From contig CALXKN010000006.1 of NCBI GenBank assembly GCA_944388995.1, forward strand, positions 1 to 64,000: a DNA stretch of 64,000 nt, written 5' to 3'. Position 1 is the first letter of the stretch, and the number at the start of each line of letters is the position of its first letter. Of the stretch, positions 26,215-34,567 are shown piece after piece. A program made the translations under genes and the position numbers. This stretch comes from an uncultured Spirochaetota bacterium (GTDB lineage Bacteria > Spirochaetota > Spirochaetia > JAFGXN01). Below the pieces are notes generated by a model that worked only from the letters and a program-made list of their open reading frames with translations, was not told where the DNA came from and did not search any database.

Positions 26215-27059
26215 AACGGAAAACGGCGGCATTTGCGGCCGCCGCGCTTTTTCTTTTGATTGCCGCCGCCTCGTCCGCGTTTACCGCGCGGATTCCGGGA
26301 AACGAACCGACGGCCGCGGAAAGAGCGGCAGCCGAAAATCCGTCCGAACGGTTCGGTTTTACGCGGGCGCAGTGGGAAAGCACCTTGGTCGAACTGCCGG
26401 CTTTCATTCGAAATGCGATCCACTCTGACGAAGAGCTCTTCTTTAAGGAAATGGATGAAATTCTTGATACGGAGCGGAGTTTTTTCGTTCACATCGATAC
26501 GCAAACCCCTGTCGAACCGATCGACTGCCGCCCCGCCGATTTGGTTGACTTAAGCGGCTATCCGGTCGAAACCGACAAACCCATGCGGCTGCGGAAAGCC
26601 GCCGCGGAAGCGTTTGCCGCCCTTTCGCAGGCAGCCGCCGACGACGGCATCCGGATTTTTGCCGTTTCCGGATACCGCACATACGATTACCAGAAACGGC
26701 TCTACGACCGCATGAAAAACGACGTCGGCAAAGCGGGGTTGCCGGTTTCGGCGGCGCCGGGCCACAGCCAGCATCAAACCGGATTGGCGGCCGACTTCAA
26801 TTCGCTGCGTCAGGATTTCGATGAGACCAAGGAAGGCCGCTGGCTGCGCAGTCATGCGGCCGAATTCGGCTGGAGTCTCAGCTATCCCGAAGAATTTGAG
26901 ACACTGACAGGATACGATTACGAACCGTGGCATTTCCGTTACCTGACGGCGGCGGCATGCCGCCTGCAGAAACGGTTTTTCGCGGACGTTCAGTTTTATC
27001 TGACCCGCTACTTGCACGACTGGTACGGCTTTTACAAGGAGTTTCGCATCAATGAGTGA
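26211..27059 (+). CDS. D-alanyl-D-alanine carboxypeptidase, M15B (VanY-like)
   Basis: A 282-residue exported zinc peptidase trimming the terminal D-Ala from peptidoglycan stems. N-terminal signal/anchor about residues 5-24. Zinc and catalytic residues of the M15 family are present: HSQHQTGLAADF (about 184-195, the SxHxxGxAxD pattern) and EPWHFRYL (about 239-246), plus SGYRTYDYQ earlier. The start is TTG 26211 with GAGGAG upstream; it overlaps the lon stop by four bases. Co-transcribed with lon and the U32 gene. The lon-vanY-U32 grouping has no obvious shared function. Confidence 0.88.
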   Translation: MKRKTAAFAAAALFLLIAAASSAFTARIPGNEPTAAERAAAENPSERFGFTRAQWESTLVELPAFIRNAIHSDEELFFKEMDEILDTERSFFVHIDTQTPVEPIDCRPADLVDLSGYPVETDKPMRLRKAAAEAFAALSQAAADDGIRIFAVSGYRTYDYQKRLYDRMKNDVGKAGLPVSAAPGHSQHQTGLAADFNSLRQDFDETKEGRWLRSHAAEFGWSLSYPEEFETLTGYDYEPWHFRYLTAAACRLQKRFFADVQFYLTRYLHDWYGFYKEFRINE

Positions 27060-28251
27060 ACTGCTGGCTCCTGCCGGAAATCTTGAAAAACTCGAAACAG
27101 TCTGCCGCTTCGGTGCGGATGCCGCTTACATCGGATTAAAAAATTTTAGTCTGCGCAAAAGAGCCGATAACTTTTTTGAATCCGAAGCAACCCGAATGGC
27201 GCAAATCAAAGGCGGGCGCAGACTTTACGGCGCGCTCAATATTTACTTTCATAACAGCGATCTGAACGCCCTCTTTGAAAACAGGGAATTTCTTGCCGCC
27301 TGTCCGCTTGACGGATTCATCGTCAGCGATCCGGGAATCGTCGAATGGCTGCAGGCAAATTTTCCGGAGCGGCAGCTGCACCTCAGCACACAAGCCAACT
27401 GTCTCAACAGAGAAGCGGCTAAATTTTATCACCGACTGGGATTTTCCCGTATTGTTTTGGGAAGGGAAACTTCCATTGATGAAATTAAGGAGATCAAAGA
27501 CGCCGTTCCCGACTTGGAACTCGAGGTTTTCGTTCACGGAGCGATGTGTCTGGCCTACTCCGGCCGCTGCTTTTTAAGCCGTTTTATGACAAACCGAAGC
27601 GCCAACGGCGGCGACTGCGCCCACAGCTGCCGCTGGGAATACCGCGTTCTGGAAGAAAAGGAAAGGCCGGGGGAATTTTTTCCCGTCGAGGCGGATGAGC
27701 GCTACACCGCCGTTCTCAGCAGCAAGGATCTTTGCCTGCTTCACGATTTAAAAACGCTGCAGGACGCCGGTATCGACAGCTTTAAAATCGAAGGGAGGAT
27801 GAAGTCAATTTATTATGCCGCTGTTGTCACGCGCGCCTACCGGAAAACGCTCGACGCCCTTTCCGGAGCCGAAATTCCCGATTTGGCCGCTTATCAGCAG
27901 GAATTGGAAAAGGTCAGCCACCGCGAATTCACGCGGGGATTTCTTTTTAATGATGGAGACGAGACCAAAACAACCGACCGCTCTTATCTCCGCCGTTACC
28001 GCCTGCTTGGAAAAGTCGGCGAACCGACCGGAGACGGCCGGTTCGCCCTGAAACTCTACAACCGGCTCACCGCCGGCGAAGAAATCGAATGGATTTCGCC
28101 GTCCTTCCCGTTTAAACCGGAAAGAGATTACTCGCTCACGGACGAAGAAGGACGGCCGCTCGGAGGCGCCGGTCACGGACAGACGGTTTTCATTTCAAGC
28201 CGTCACCCGATCGCCAGCGGCGACATCATCCGTAAAAAAGAAGAGGATTAA
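27052..28251 (+). CDS. U32-family peptidase-like tRNA hydroxylation protein
   Basis: A 399-residue member of the U32 family, which in E. coli includes TrhP (YegQ, tRNA uridine-34 5-hydroxylation) and RlhA (23S rRNA hydroxylation). These act with prephenate and iron-sulfur chemistry rather than as true peptidases. The family signature is fully present: EVFVHGAMCLAYSGRCFLS (about residues 159-177). Further Cys at GGDCAHSCRW complete the metal-ligand set. The N-terminal SELLAPAGNLEKLETVCRFG is typical. ATG 27052 overlaps the carboxypeptidase stop, with AAGGAG upstream. The TrhP-like role is the best family-level guess; length is slightly shorter than YegQ. Confidence 0.85.
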   Translation: MSELLAPAGNLEKLETVCRFGADAAYIGLKNFSLRKRADNFFESEATRMAQIKGGRRLYGALNIYFHNSDLNALFENREFLAACPLDGFIVSDPGIVEWLQANFPERQLHLSTQANCLNREAAKFYHRLGFSRIVLGRETSIDEIKEIKDAVPDLELEVFVHGAMCLAYSGRCFLSRFMTNRSANGGDCAHSCRWEYRVLEEKERPGEFFPVEADERYTAVLSSKDLCLLHDLKTLQDAGIDSFKIEGRMKSIYYAAVVTRAYRKTLDALSGAEIPDLAAYQQELEKVSHREFTRGFLFNDGDETKTTDRSYLRRYRLLGKVGEPTGDGRFALKLYNRLTAGEEIEWISPSFPFKPERDYSLTDEEGRPLGGAGHGQTVFISSRHPIASGDIIRKKEED

Positions 28252-28841
28252 AATTTCTCTTCGATAAAAGTGTTGATGTTCTGTCCCGATTCGTCAAAGA
28301 ATCCGACAGCCTTACCGGTTCCGGACAAATCGACCTTCCAATTGGTCTGCTTCGATCCGACATAAACGATCCCGCCGGTCAGACCGGTAAAGAATTGATT
28401 TTCTTTATCTCCGATAATCACCACGTTTTCAAAAATGACGTCAACCGGCTCTTTTAAATCCTTAATGGTTGTAAAGGCCGTTTTCAGATCTTCGTTGATA
28501 CCGGAGAGTTTCAGAGTGCCGTTCATGGTGTAGTGACTGCCGCCGTCGGTCGTTGTCAGCGTCAGATCGCCGTTATACCGTCCGACAGGATCAGAGCCGG
28601 TCACATCTTTTTTGGAAACCGCATCTTTGAACGAAAGCGTTCCGGCCTTCAGTCCGTCGGCCTTTGCCTTAACGACAACCGCACCGTAAGCGTCGGCAAT
28701 AAAAACAACCGGAGCGTAAGAGTTTCCGACCGCATAAGCCAGCCCGCCGATGGCGCCGATAACGCCCAACGCCAAACAGAGACTGCAACCGCTTAAAAAA
28801 ACAATCAAAAAAAGCGCACATATTTTAAAAGTTTTCTTCAT
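28248..28841 (-). CDS. Small hypothetical lipoprotein
   Basis: A 197-residue predicted lipoprotein. The signal peptide MKKTFKICALFLIVFLSGC has lipobox FLSGC. It is followed by a Gly/Ala-rich hydrophobic stretch (about residues 24-40) that may sit in the membrane. The rest is a beta-rich domain (GTLSFKDAV, GDLTLTTTDGG, GTLKLSGI, VIFENVVIIG) of unknown family. ATG 28841 with GGAGG upstream and a good promoter. Its stop overlaps the converging U32 stop by four bases, so the two transcripts collide; no terminator hairpin is seen. Confidence 0.75.
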   Translation of the reverse strand: MKKTFKICALFLIVFLSGCSLCLALGVIGAIGGLAYAVGNSYAPVVFIADAYGAVVVKAKADGLKAGTLSFKDAVSKKDVTGSDPVGRYNGDLTLTTTDGGSHYTMNGTLKLSGINEDLKTAFTTIKDLKEPVDVIFENVVIIGDKENQFFTGLTGGIVYVGSKQTNWKVDLSGTGKAVGFFDESGQNINTFIEEKF

Positions 28842-28860
28842 AAAAAACCTCCATATTTCT

Positions 28861-28889
28861 ATTTTAAAAAGAAATCTTCAAAAAAACAA
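28861..28889 (-). promoter_or_regulatory. Promoter of the lipoprotein gene at 28248-28841
   Basis: Minus strand: -35 TTGTTT (28884-28889), 17-bp spacer, -10 TAAAAT (28861-28866), 20 bases upstream of the ATG. Confidence 0.55.
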
Positions 28890-28905
28890 GCCGTCGGCAG
28901 ACAAT

Positions 28906-29556
28906 TCAGATTAAAAAAGGATTATATTTTTTCTCAAAAGCAAGCGTCGTCGGCAGACCATGTCCGGGCAAAATTTTAACACTCTCATCAAAAGCAGCCG
29001 CCGTCATTTTCAAAGACTCTTTCAGCTGCGCCGTATTCCCGCCGGGCAAATCGGTCCGCCCCACCCCGCCGCGGAAAAGGGTATCGCCACTGAAAAGAAG
29101 GCTTTCCGAAGGCAAATAAACAAGAACGCTTCCGGGTGAATGGCCCGGCGCCGGAATCATTTTTATCTCCGTACCGGCAAACGCAAGCGAAAAATGTCCC
29201 GAAAAGGCGTTTTCGGAAACGGGCGGTAAATGTTCGGCTCCGACTTGCAGACCGAATGCCGCCGCCTGCGAAGCAAAATCATTCAATAGGAATTCGTCCT
29301 CTTTTGCATAGTAAAGCGGCACGCCGTAGCGGTCGGCAATAAATCGGTTTCCGAAAATATGATCCAAATGCAGGTGGGTGTTGACAAGAAACTTCAGCGT
29401 CAGCCGCCGCTGTTTCAGGAAGCGGTCAAACGCCAGCCGTTCGGTTTCTTCGTACATACCGGCGTCAACCACAAACGCCTCTCCCCGCTCGCCGTCATGA
29501 ACGATGTAGGTATTCTGCGCAAACGCGTTGCAGACAAAGGGTTCGGCGGCAATCAT
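28906..29556 (-). CDS. Metallo-beta-lactamase-fold hydrolase (glyoxalase II-like)
   Basis: A 216-residue cytoplasmic MBL-fold enzyme. Zinc motifs: THLHLDHIFGN (HxHxDH, about residues 58-66), PAPGHSPGSV (about 136), GDTLFRGGVGRTDLPGG (about 160) and LPGHG near residue 198. This arrangement is that of the GloB-like / YcbL-type subgroup, which hydrolyses thioesters or related substrates. The ATG at 29556 overlaps the ilvD stop (TGATG) and has GGGAAG upstream; a GTG one codon earlier is possible. Last gene of the phoH-to-MBL operon. Substrate unknown. Confidence 0.88.
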   Translation of the reverse strand: MIAAEPFVCNAFAQNTYIVHDGERGEAFVVDAGMYEETERLAFDRFLKQRRLTLKFLVNTHLHLDHIFGNRFIADRYGVPLYYAKEDEFLLNDFASQAAAFGLQVGAEHLPPVSENAFSGHFSLAFAGTEIKMIPAPGHSPGSVLVYLPSESLLFSGDTLFRGGVGRTDLPGGNTAQLKESLKMTAAAFDESVKILPGHGLPTTLAFEKKYNPFLI

Positions 29557-31382
29557 CACAAATCTTCCCGGACAGCGCCCGTATCGGCGCTCAAAACGTG
29601 CGCCGCGTAAATTTTCAGCGACTTGGAAACTTCCCGGCTGCGTTTCAGCGGTGTGTACGCCTCTTTTCCCCTTGCCTCCTGCTTTTTACGCCGCCGTTCA
29701 AATTCCTCACCGTCAATCATCAGCTTGATGGAGCGGGAGGGAATATCGATGCAGATTTCGTCCCCGTCCTCAATGAGGGCAATCTCTCCTCCGGAAGCCG
29801 CTTCGGGAGATGTGTGACCGATGGAAAGGCCGCTGGTGCCGCCGGAAAAACGTCCGTCGGTCAAAAGCGCGCACTCTTTATCCAACTTCATCGATTTCAA
29901 GTAACTTGTCGGATAAAGCATCTCCTGCATTCCGGGGCCGCCCTTCGGACCTTCGTAACGGATGACGACCGCGTTTCCCGGCTTTACCTTTCCGCCGAGA
30001 ATACCTTCAACAGCCTCTTCCTGAGATTCAAAAACAATCGCTTTTCCGGTAAATGTCATCAGGGAAGCGTCGGCTCCGGCTGTTTTGACAATACAGCCGC
30101 AGCGGGCGATGTTGCCAAAAAGAACCGCCAGTCCGCCGTCGGCCGTATACGCCGAAGACGTTGAACGGATACAGCCGCCTTTACGGTCGGTATCCAATCC
30201 GTCAAATACCGCATCTTGGGAACCGAGTTTTAAATTAAAGCGGCCGCCGGGCGCCGAATTGTACAAATCCAACGCTTCAACCGAAACGGAGGTGCTCATA
30301 ACATCAAACTGACGCAGCGCATCTCCCAAAGTCGGCGTATCAACCCGTTTAACGGTCACATCAATCAAAAACGCGCGGTTCAGCTCGCCCATAATGGAAA
30401 GAATGCCGCCAGCGCGGTTGACGTCCTCCACATGATAAGAGGAATTCGGCGCCACTTTGCAGATGCACGGAACTTTCCGGGAAAGCGCGTCGATGTCCTT
30501 CATCGTAAAATCGACGCCGGCCTCCCTTGCAACCGCCAGCAAATGGAGAACCGTGTTGGTGGAACCTCCCATCGCAATGTCCAGCGTCATCGCATTGAGA
30601 AAAGCCGCCCGGGTCGCAATCGAACGCGGCAGAACCGAATCGTCGCCGTCGTAATAATAGCGCTGCGTGTTGCGGATCAAAATATCGGCCGCTTTATGAA
30701 ACAGTTTGCGGCGGTTGACGTGAGTGGCCACAACTGTACCGTTGCCGGGCAGCGCCAATCCGATGGCTTCCGTCAGGCAGTTCATGCTGTTGGCGGTAAA
30801 CATTCCGGAACAGCAGCCGCAGGTCGGACAGGCCGCCCGCTCCAAACCGCCGACAAATTCATCGGAAACGGTTTCGTCGGCGCCCTTCACCATTGCGTCA
30901 ATCATATCGTAAACGCCGCCCTGAAAGCGTCCGGCCTCCATCGGACCGCCCGAAACGAAAATGGCGGGAATATTCAGCCGCATCGCCGCCATCAGCATGC
31001 CGGGTGTGATTTTATCGCAGTTGCTGATACAAAACAGCGCGTCGACGCGGTGGGCGTTGGCCATGTACTCAACCGAATCGGCAATCAAATCGCGGGAAGG
31101 CAGCGAATAGAGCATTCCGTCGTGGCCCATCGCAATGCCGTCGTCAATGGCGATGGTATTGAATTCGGCCGCAAAAAAGCCGCGCTCTTCAAAAAGGGCT
31201 TTGACCTCCTGTCCGATTTCGTGAAGATGAACGTGCCCGGGAACCAGCTGCGTGAACGAATTGACAATGCCGATAACCGGTCTGCCGAACTGTTCCTCCT
31301 TCATTCCGTTTGCGCGCCATAAAGAGCGGGCGCCGGCCATTTTCCGGCCTTCCGTTGTAACCGAACTTCTCAGTGGAATCAT
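29556..31382 (-). CDS. ilvD: Dihydroxy-acid dehydratase
   Basis: A 608-residue enzyme of branched-chain amino acid and pantothenate synthesis, converting 2,3-dihydroxy-isovalerate to 2-keto-isovalerate. It closely follows the IlvD pattern rather than the related phosphogluconate dehydratase: [57 protein letters not shown] and [10 protein letters not shown]. Iron-sulfur ligands: Cys in NCDKITPG (about residue 121) and in [11 protein letters not shown] (about 185). ATG 31382 with GAGGTG upstream, 9 bases after the TPR gene stop. No other ilv or leu gene is in the window, so it stands apart from the rest of its pathway. Confidence 0.95.
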   Translation of the reverse strand: MIPLRSSVTTEGRKMAGARSLWRANGMKEEQFGRPVIGIVNSFTQLVPGHVHLHEIGQEVKALFEERGFFAAEFNTIAIDDGIAMGHDGMLYSLPSRDLIADSVEYMANAHRVDALFCISNCDKITPGMLMAAMRLNIPAIFVSGGPMEAGRFQGGVYDMIDAMVKGADETVSDEFVGGLERAACPTCGCCSGMFTANSMNCLTEAIGLALPGNGTVVATHVNRRKLFHKAADILIRNTQRYYYDGDDSVLPRSIATRAAFLNAMTLDIAMGGSTNTVLHLLAVAREAGVDFTMKDIDALSRKVPCICKVAPNSSYHVEDVNRAGGILSIMGELNRAFLIDVTVKRVDTPTLGDALRQFDVMSTSVSVEALDLYNSAPGGRFNLKLGSQDAVFDGLDTDRKGGCIRSTSSAYTADGGLAVLFGNIARCGCIVKTAGADASLMTFTGKAIVFESQEEAVEGILGGKVKPGNAVVIRYEGPKGGPGMQEMLYPTSYLKSMKLDKECALLTDGRFSGGTSGLSIGHTSPEAASGGEIALIEDGDEICIDIPSRSIKLMIDGEEFERRRKKQEARGKEAYTPLKRSREVSKSLKIYAAHVLSADTGAVREDL

Positions 31383-31391
31383 TTTTTCACC

Positions 31392-33374
31392 TCAATCGAA
31401 TTTCAGAATTTCTTTGTAAATATCATGCGCAGTCTGTTCGTCATATTGCGGTGACGGCGCATTTTGCTCTATCAAAATCACATGATCCTGCTCGTTGATA
31501 AAATCGTAAAAAAACCGTTTTTCGACGCGGCACTCGCTGATTAAATCATCGGTGCGTAAAACAACCGCGCTTCCCAAAACCGATGAATCGCGGTATATCA
31601 AATCGAGCCGGTTTTTCCCCGGCGTCAAATAACCGCGGCGGACAATATTAAGGCGATCCCCTTCTTTCAGTCCGTCAGCTTTTCCCAGATTAATCAGTAT
31701 CCGATCAAATTCGTAGCGGAGAACGGCTCCGCTCACCGGCTTTGAAGCAACCAAATAGGATGAAAGCGCCTGCGCACTCTGTACAAACCGATGGTTGCCG
31801 ATTTTAACGATACGGAATTTGTCAGCTCTCAATCCGGTTCCGGCAAAATAAAGTTCCCCGTCCAACTGGATGGAGCGATCGGATTCGCGCGTTGTCAGAA
31901 TCAGAAACGAAGCGGCGCCGGCTTTTTGCGCCCGCTCAAAGGCCTGTGAAAATGATCCGACAACAGATGCATCAATGATTTCAAAAAAATCGGTATCACT
32001 CAGTAAAAACGATTCATAGTAAGTCAATAGATGATCGTCCAATCCGTAATGAAACGGCTGCACCTGATCATGACTCCGACAGATATAGAGAGCCAGCGGA
32101 AACCGATTGCGGAGAACCGACAGCGGCTCAATCCCCCATTCGGCGGCGATACGGTTTTTCTCCCGATTATCGTAAACTTCCCACTCGTCTTTTATTTCCA
32201 AATCGTCCGGCTGACGCTCAAGCAAACGGCCCAATAAATCAGTATAGTGATCATAAAGGCGTCCGATTTTGTACGATTTCCCCAATAATCTCAATCCTTC
32301 CGTATTGTCCGGCTGTAATTTCAATCCGCGCAAAGTCTCTGTCCGCCCTTCCCTGTCATAATGACGGGAAAAATAAACTTCGGCATCCTGAAAGTGCCGT
32401 TCGGCTTCCGCGGGAGCCAAATCAGCCAGTGAATCTTCGGAGAGAATCAAATTTTCCCGCGCCATACGGACGACTTCATCTCCGAAACGCAGCTCCAACG
32501 CCTGCGCATAAAAATCAGCCGCTTTCCGGAAATCGTTCCGTCTGCGGTTGACTTCTCCCAATAAATAATAGATCTGAAAAAGATCACAACGGTAATCCAA
32601 AAACGGCAGCAAGACGTTTTCCGCTTCATCCGTCCGGCCTTCATCCAAATAAAGTCCGGCTAAAAAACAAACCGCATCTTCAAAATCTTTTTTCAAATCC
32701 AGCGCAATGCGGGCGTGAAGCTCGGCGGCGGCATTATCGCCGATTCTCCGGTAATGCCGGGCCGCAATGAGTCTCACATTAATATCGTTTGGAAAAACAG
32801 TCAGACACTTGTCAATGTAAGTCCGCGCCCGGTCTCCGTCTCCGAGAGAATCGCTGATGATGACAATCGACAGCAAAGCCCGTTTGTCATTCGGAACCAT
32901 TTTTAAAATCGATTCGTATGATTTTAACGCTGTATCATACGTTCCTCCCGCAACAGACAAATCGGCCAAACCCAACCTTGCCTCGATATTAAAAGACTCT
33001 TTTTGAAGCGCCGACTGAAACAATTCCCGCGCTTCATCAAAACGCCCCAATCCGACCAGAATGCGCCCTTTCAACGTCATCAACCCGACATTTTCGCGGT
33101 TCAGTTTTTCAGCCGTCCCGACAAATTCCAACGCCTGCTCATATTGCCCCATCAGAAATAAAAGTTTGGCCAACCCGTAATGCGGTTCAAAATAGTAAGG
33201 GTTTTTTTCGATGGCATAGTGAAAATATTCGGCCGCCGTATAGTCATCATACCGCTCCAAAGCCTCCAAACCCTTTAAATAATCTTCCCTGGCCGTTTGT
33301 GACGACGGCGCAGGAAAAACCGCCTCCGCAAAAACCATCAAAAACAGAACCGCCATCGGGCCTCTCTTTTTCAT
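31392..33374 (-). CDS. Exported TPR-repeat protein with FlgT-like C-terminal region
   Basis: A 660-residue exported protein. The start is ATG 33374 (GGGAGA upstream), where a signal peptide begins (MKKRGPMAVLFLMVFAEAVF, cleavage near FPA-PSS); the frame extends further upstream but only over tlyC. Residues about 28-390 are TPR repeats, with typical units such as YTAAEYFHYAIEKNP and FDEARELFQSALQKE. The C-terminal part contains FDRILINLGKADGLKEGDRL, the glycine turn pattern of FlgT / assembly-protein domains. A TPR protein next to tlyC also occurs, as I recall, in T. pallidum. Role probably in envelope assembly; unproven. Confidence 0.75.
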   Translation of the reverse strand: MKKRGPMAVLFLMVFAEAVFPAPSSQTAREDYLKGLEALERYDDYTAAEYFHYAIEKNPYYFEPHYGLAKLLFLMGQYEQALEFVGTAEKLNRENVGLMTLKGRILVGLGRFDEARELFQSALQKESFNIEARLGLADLSVAGGTYDTALKSYESILKMVPNDKRALLSIVIISDSLGDGDRARTYIDKCLTVFPNDINVRLIAARHYRRIGDNAAAELHARIALDLKKDFEDAVCFLAGLYLDEGRTDEAENVLLPFLDYRCDLFQIYYLLGEVNRRRNDFRKAADFYAQALELRFGDEVVRMARENLILSEDSLADLAPAEAERHFQDAEVYFSRHYDREGRTETLRGLKLQPDNTEGLRLLGKSYKIGRLYDHYTDLLGRLLERQPDDLEIKDEWEVYDNREKNRIAAEWGIEPLSVLRNRFPLALYICRSHDQVQPFHYGLDDHLLTYYESFLLSDTDFFEIIDASVVGSFSQAFERAQKAGAASFLILTTRESDRSIQLDGELYFAGTGLRADKFRIVKIGNHRFVQSAQALSSYLVASKPVSGAVLRYEFDRILINLGKADGLKEGDRLNIVRRGYLTPGKNRLDLIYRDSSVLGSAVVLRTDDLISECRVEKRFFYDFINEQDHVILIEQNAPSPQYDEQTAHDIYKEILKFD

Positions 33375-33375
33375 G

Positions 33376-34137
33376 TTATCTCTCCCGTTTCGCATCGACA
33401 ACAATTTTGATGACTTTGATTTTATGATTCTCAATCTCCTGAATGATGAAATCGATATTTTCGTAAGAGGTTTTCTCGTAACGGACGGGGATTTTTCCGA
33501 ACAGGTTGAAGACGAAACCGCCGAGCGTGTCGATGCCGTCATCGGGAAGTTTCAGTCCCAGCCGGTCGTTGAGGTCTTCTACGTTGATCCTGGCGTCAAC
33601 CAGCCACGAATGCTCGTCGGACTGAATGATTTCATCGCCTTCATCGTCAAATTCGTCCTGAATTTCACCGACAATTTCTTCGATAATGTCTTCCATACAG
33701 ACAATTCCCGAAACGCCGCCGTGTTCGTCAACGGCAATCGCAATGTGAACATGCCGTTTTTTGAACTCCGCCAGCAGCGAGTCAAGACGCTTGCTCTCCG
33801 GCACAAAATACGGTTTCCGGATCAGTTTTTTTAAATCGAAATCGTCCCTGTGGTTCAGAATGACGGGAATCAGATCCTTGACATAAAAAACGCCGATAAC
33901 ATTGTCTATGGTCTCTTCGTAAACGGGATAACGGGAGTACCCGTCGCGCTCCAAAATTTTGAGGACTTCGTCCAAAGCCGCGTCCGCCGGAAGAAAAACC
34001 ACATCGATTCTGGGAACCAGCACCTCCTTCACCGACGTCTGTGACAGTTCGGTAACGCCTTCCAGCATATCCTGTTCCTGCTGCGCCAAAATTCCGTTTT
34101 TGTTTTTTTTCTGCTTTCCGAATTTCAGATTAAACAC
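33376..34137 (-). CDS. tlyC: CBS-domain protein, TlyC/CorC family
   Basis: A 253-residue cytoplasmic protein with a CBS pair (about residues 35-160: VPRIDVVFLPADAALDEVL; GYSRYPVYEETIDNVIGVF; DEHGGVSGIVCMEDIIEEI) and a C-terminal CorC_HlyC domain (about 170-250). It lacks the membrane DUF21 domain of larger CorB/CorC relatives and has the size of spirochaete TlyC, which was named a haemolysin although evidence points to metal-ion or membrane-protein regulation. GTG 34137 overlaps the end of ybeY by 8 bases; GGAGG lies 12 bases upstream. It is one base from the next gene's ATG. Confidence 0.9.
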   Translation of the reverse strand: MFNLKFGKQKKNKNGILAQQEQDMLEGVTELSQTSVKEVLVPRIDVVFLPADAALDEVLKILERDGYSRYPVYEETIDNVIGVFYVKDLIPVILNHRDDFDLKKLIRKPYFVPESKRLDSLLAEFKKRHVHIAIAVDEHGGVSGIVCMEDIIEEIVGEIQDEFDDEGDEIIQSDEHSWLVDARINVEDLNDRLGLKLPDDGIDTLGGFVFNLFGKIPVRYEKTSYENIDFIIQEIENHKIKVIKIVVDAKRER

Positions 34138-34567
34138 GATTTTTCAATTCCTCCACGATGGTCTCCTGATATTTCAGCATCGGTTCATCCGCACCGTAAC
34201 CGTTATGGGTTTGCCCGGATAAGTGTAAAATACCGTGAACCGCCAAACGCAGCCATTCGGTTTTTTCGGCTTCCGAAAAGCGTCCGCAGTTGGCGGCAAT
34301 CTCTTCGGGGCAAAAAACCAAATCGCCGGCGTAAACAAAGCCGTCCGGCTGCCGTTCTCCGTCCTGCGGAAACGAAAGAATGTCGGTCGGCGCATCTTTC
34401 AGACGGTATTCGCGGTTCAAGCGGCGGACGGCGTCGGCGCCGGCAACAACCACCGACACTTCCCAGTTATCGATATTCAGCCTTTCAAGAACCGCCTGCA
34501 GAATTTTTTCCAGCTCTTCAACCGGAAACGGCATCTCCGCCTGCGCTTGAATTTCAATCCGATTCAT
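34130..34567 (-). CDS. ybeY: Endoribonuclease YbeY
   Basis: A 145-residue zinc endoribonuclease required for 16S rRNA 3'-end maturation and ribosome quality control. The three-His metal site HGILHLSGQTHNGYGADE lies at about residues 114-131, and the conserved substrate segment RLNREYRLKDAPTDILSFP is present. ATG 34567 lies inside the end of the upstream 7TM-HD gene (14-base overlap). The phoH / HD / ybeY linkage is widely conserved in bacteria and supports the assignment. Confidence 0.95.
   Translation of the reverse strand: MNRIEIQAQAEMPFPVEELEKILQAVLERLNIDNWEVSVVVAGADAVRRLNREYRLKDAPTDILSFPQDGERQPDGFVYAGDLVFCPEEIAANCGRFSEAEKTEWLRLAVHGILHLSGQTHNGYGADEPMLKYQETIVEELKNRV

Noticed and set aside
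30432-31322. 296-codon plus-strand frame opposite ilvD
   Set aside because: Antisense shadow of a highly conserved enzyme.
31383-31391. Attenuator or T-box in front of ilvD
   Set aside because: Only nine bases separate it from the preceding gene; no leader exists.
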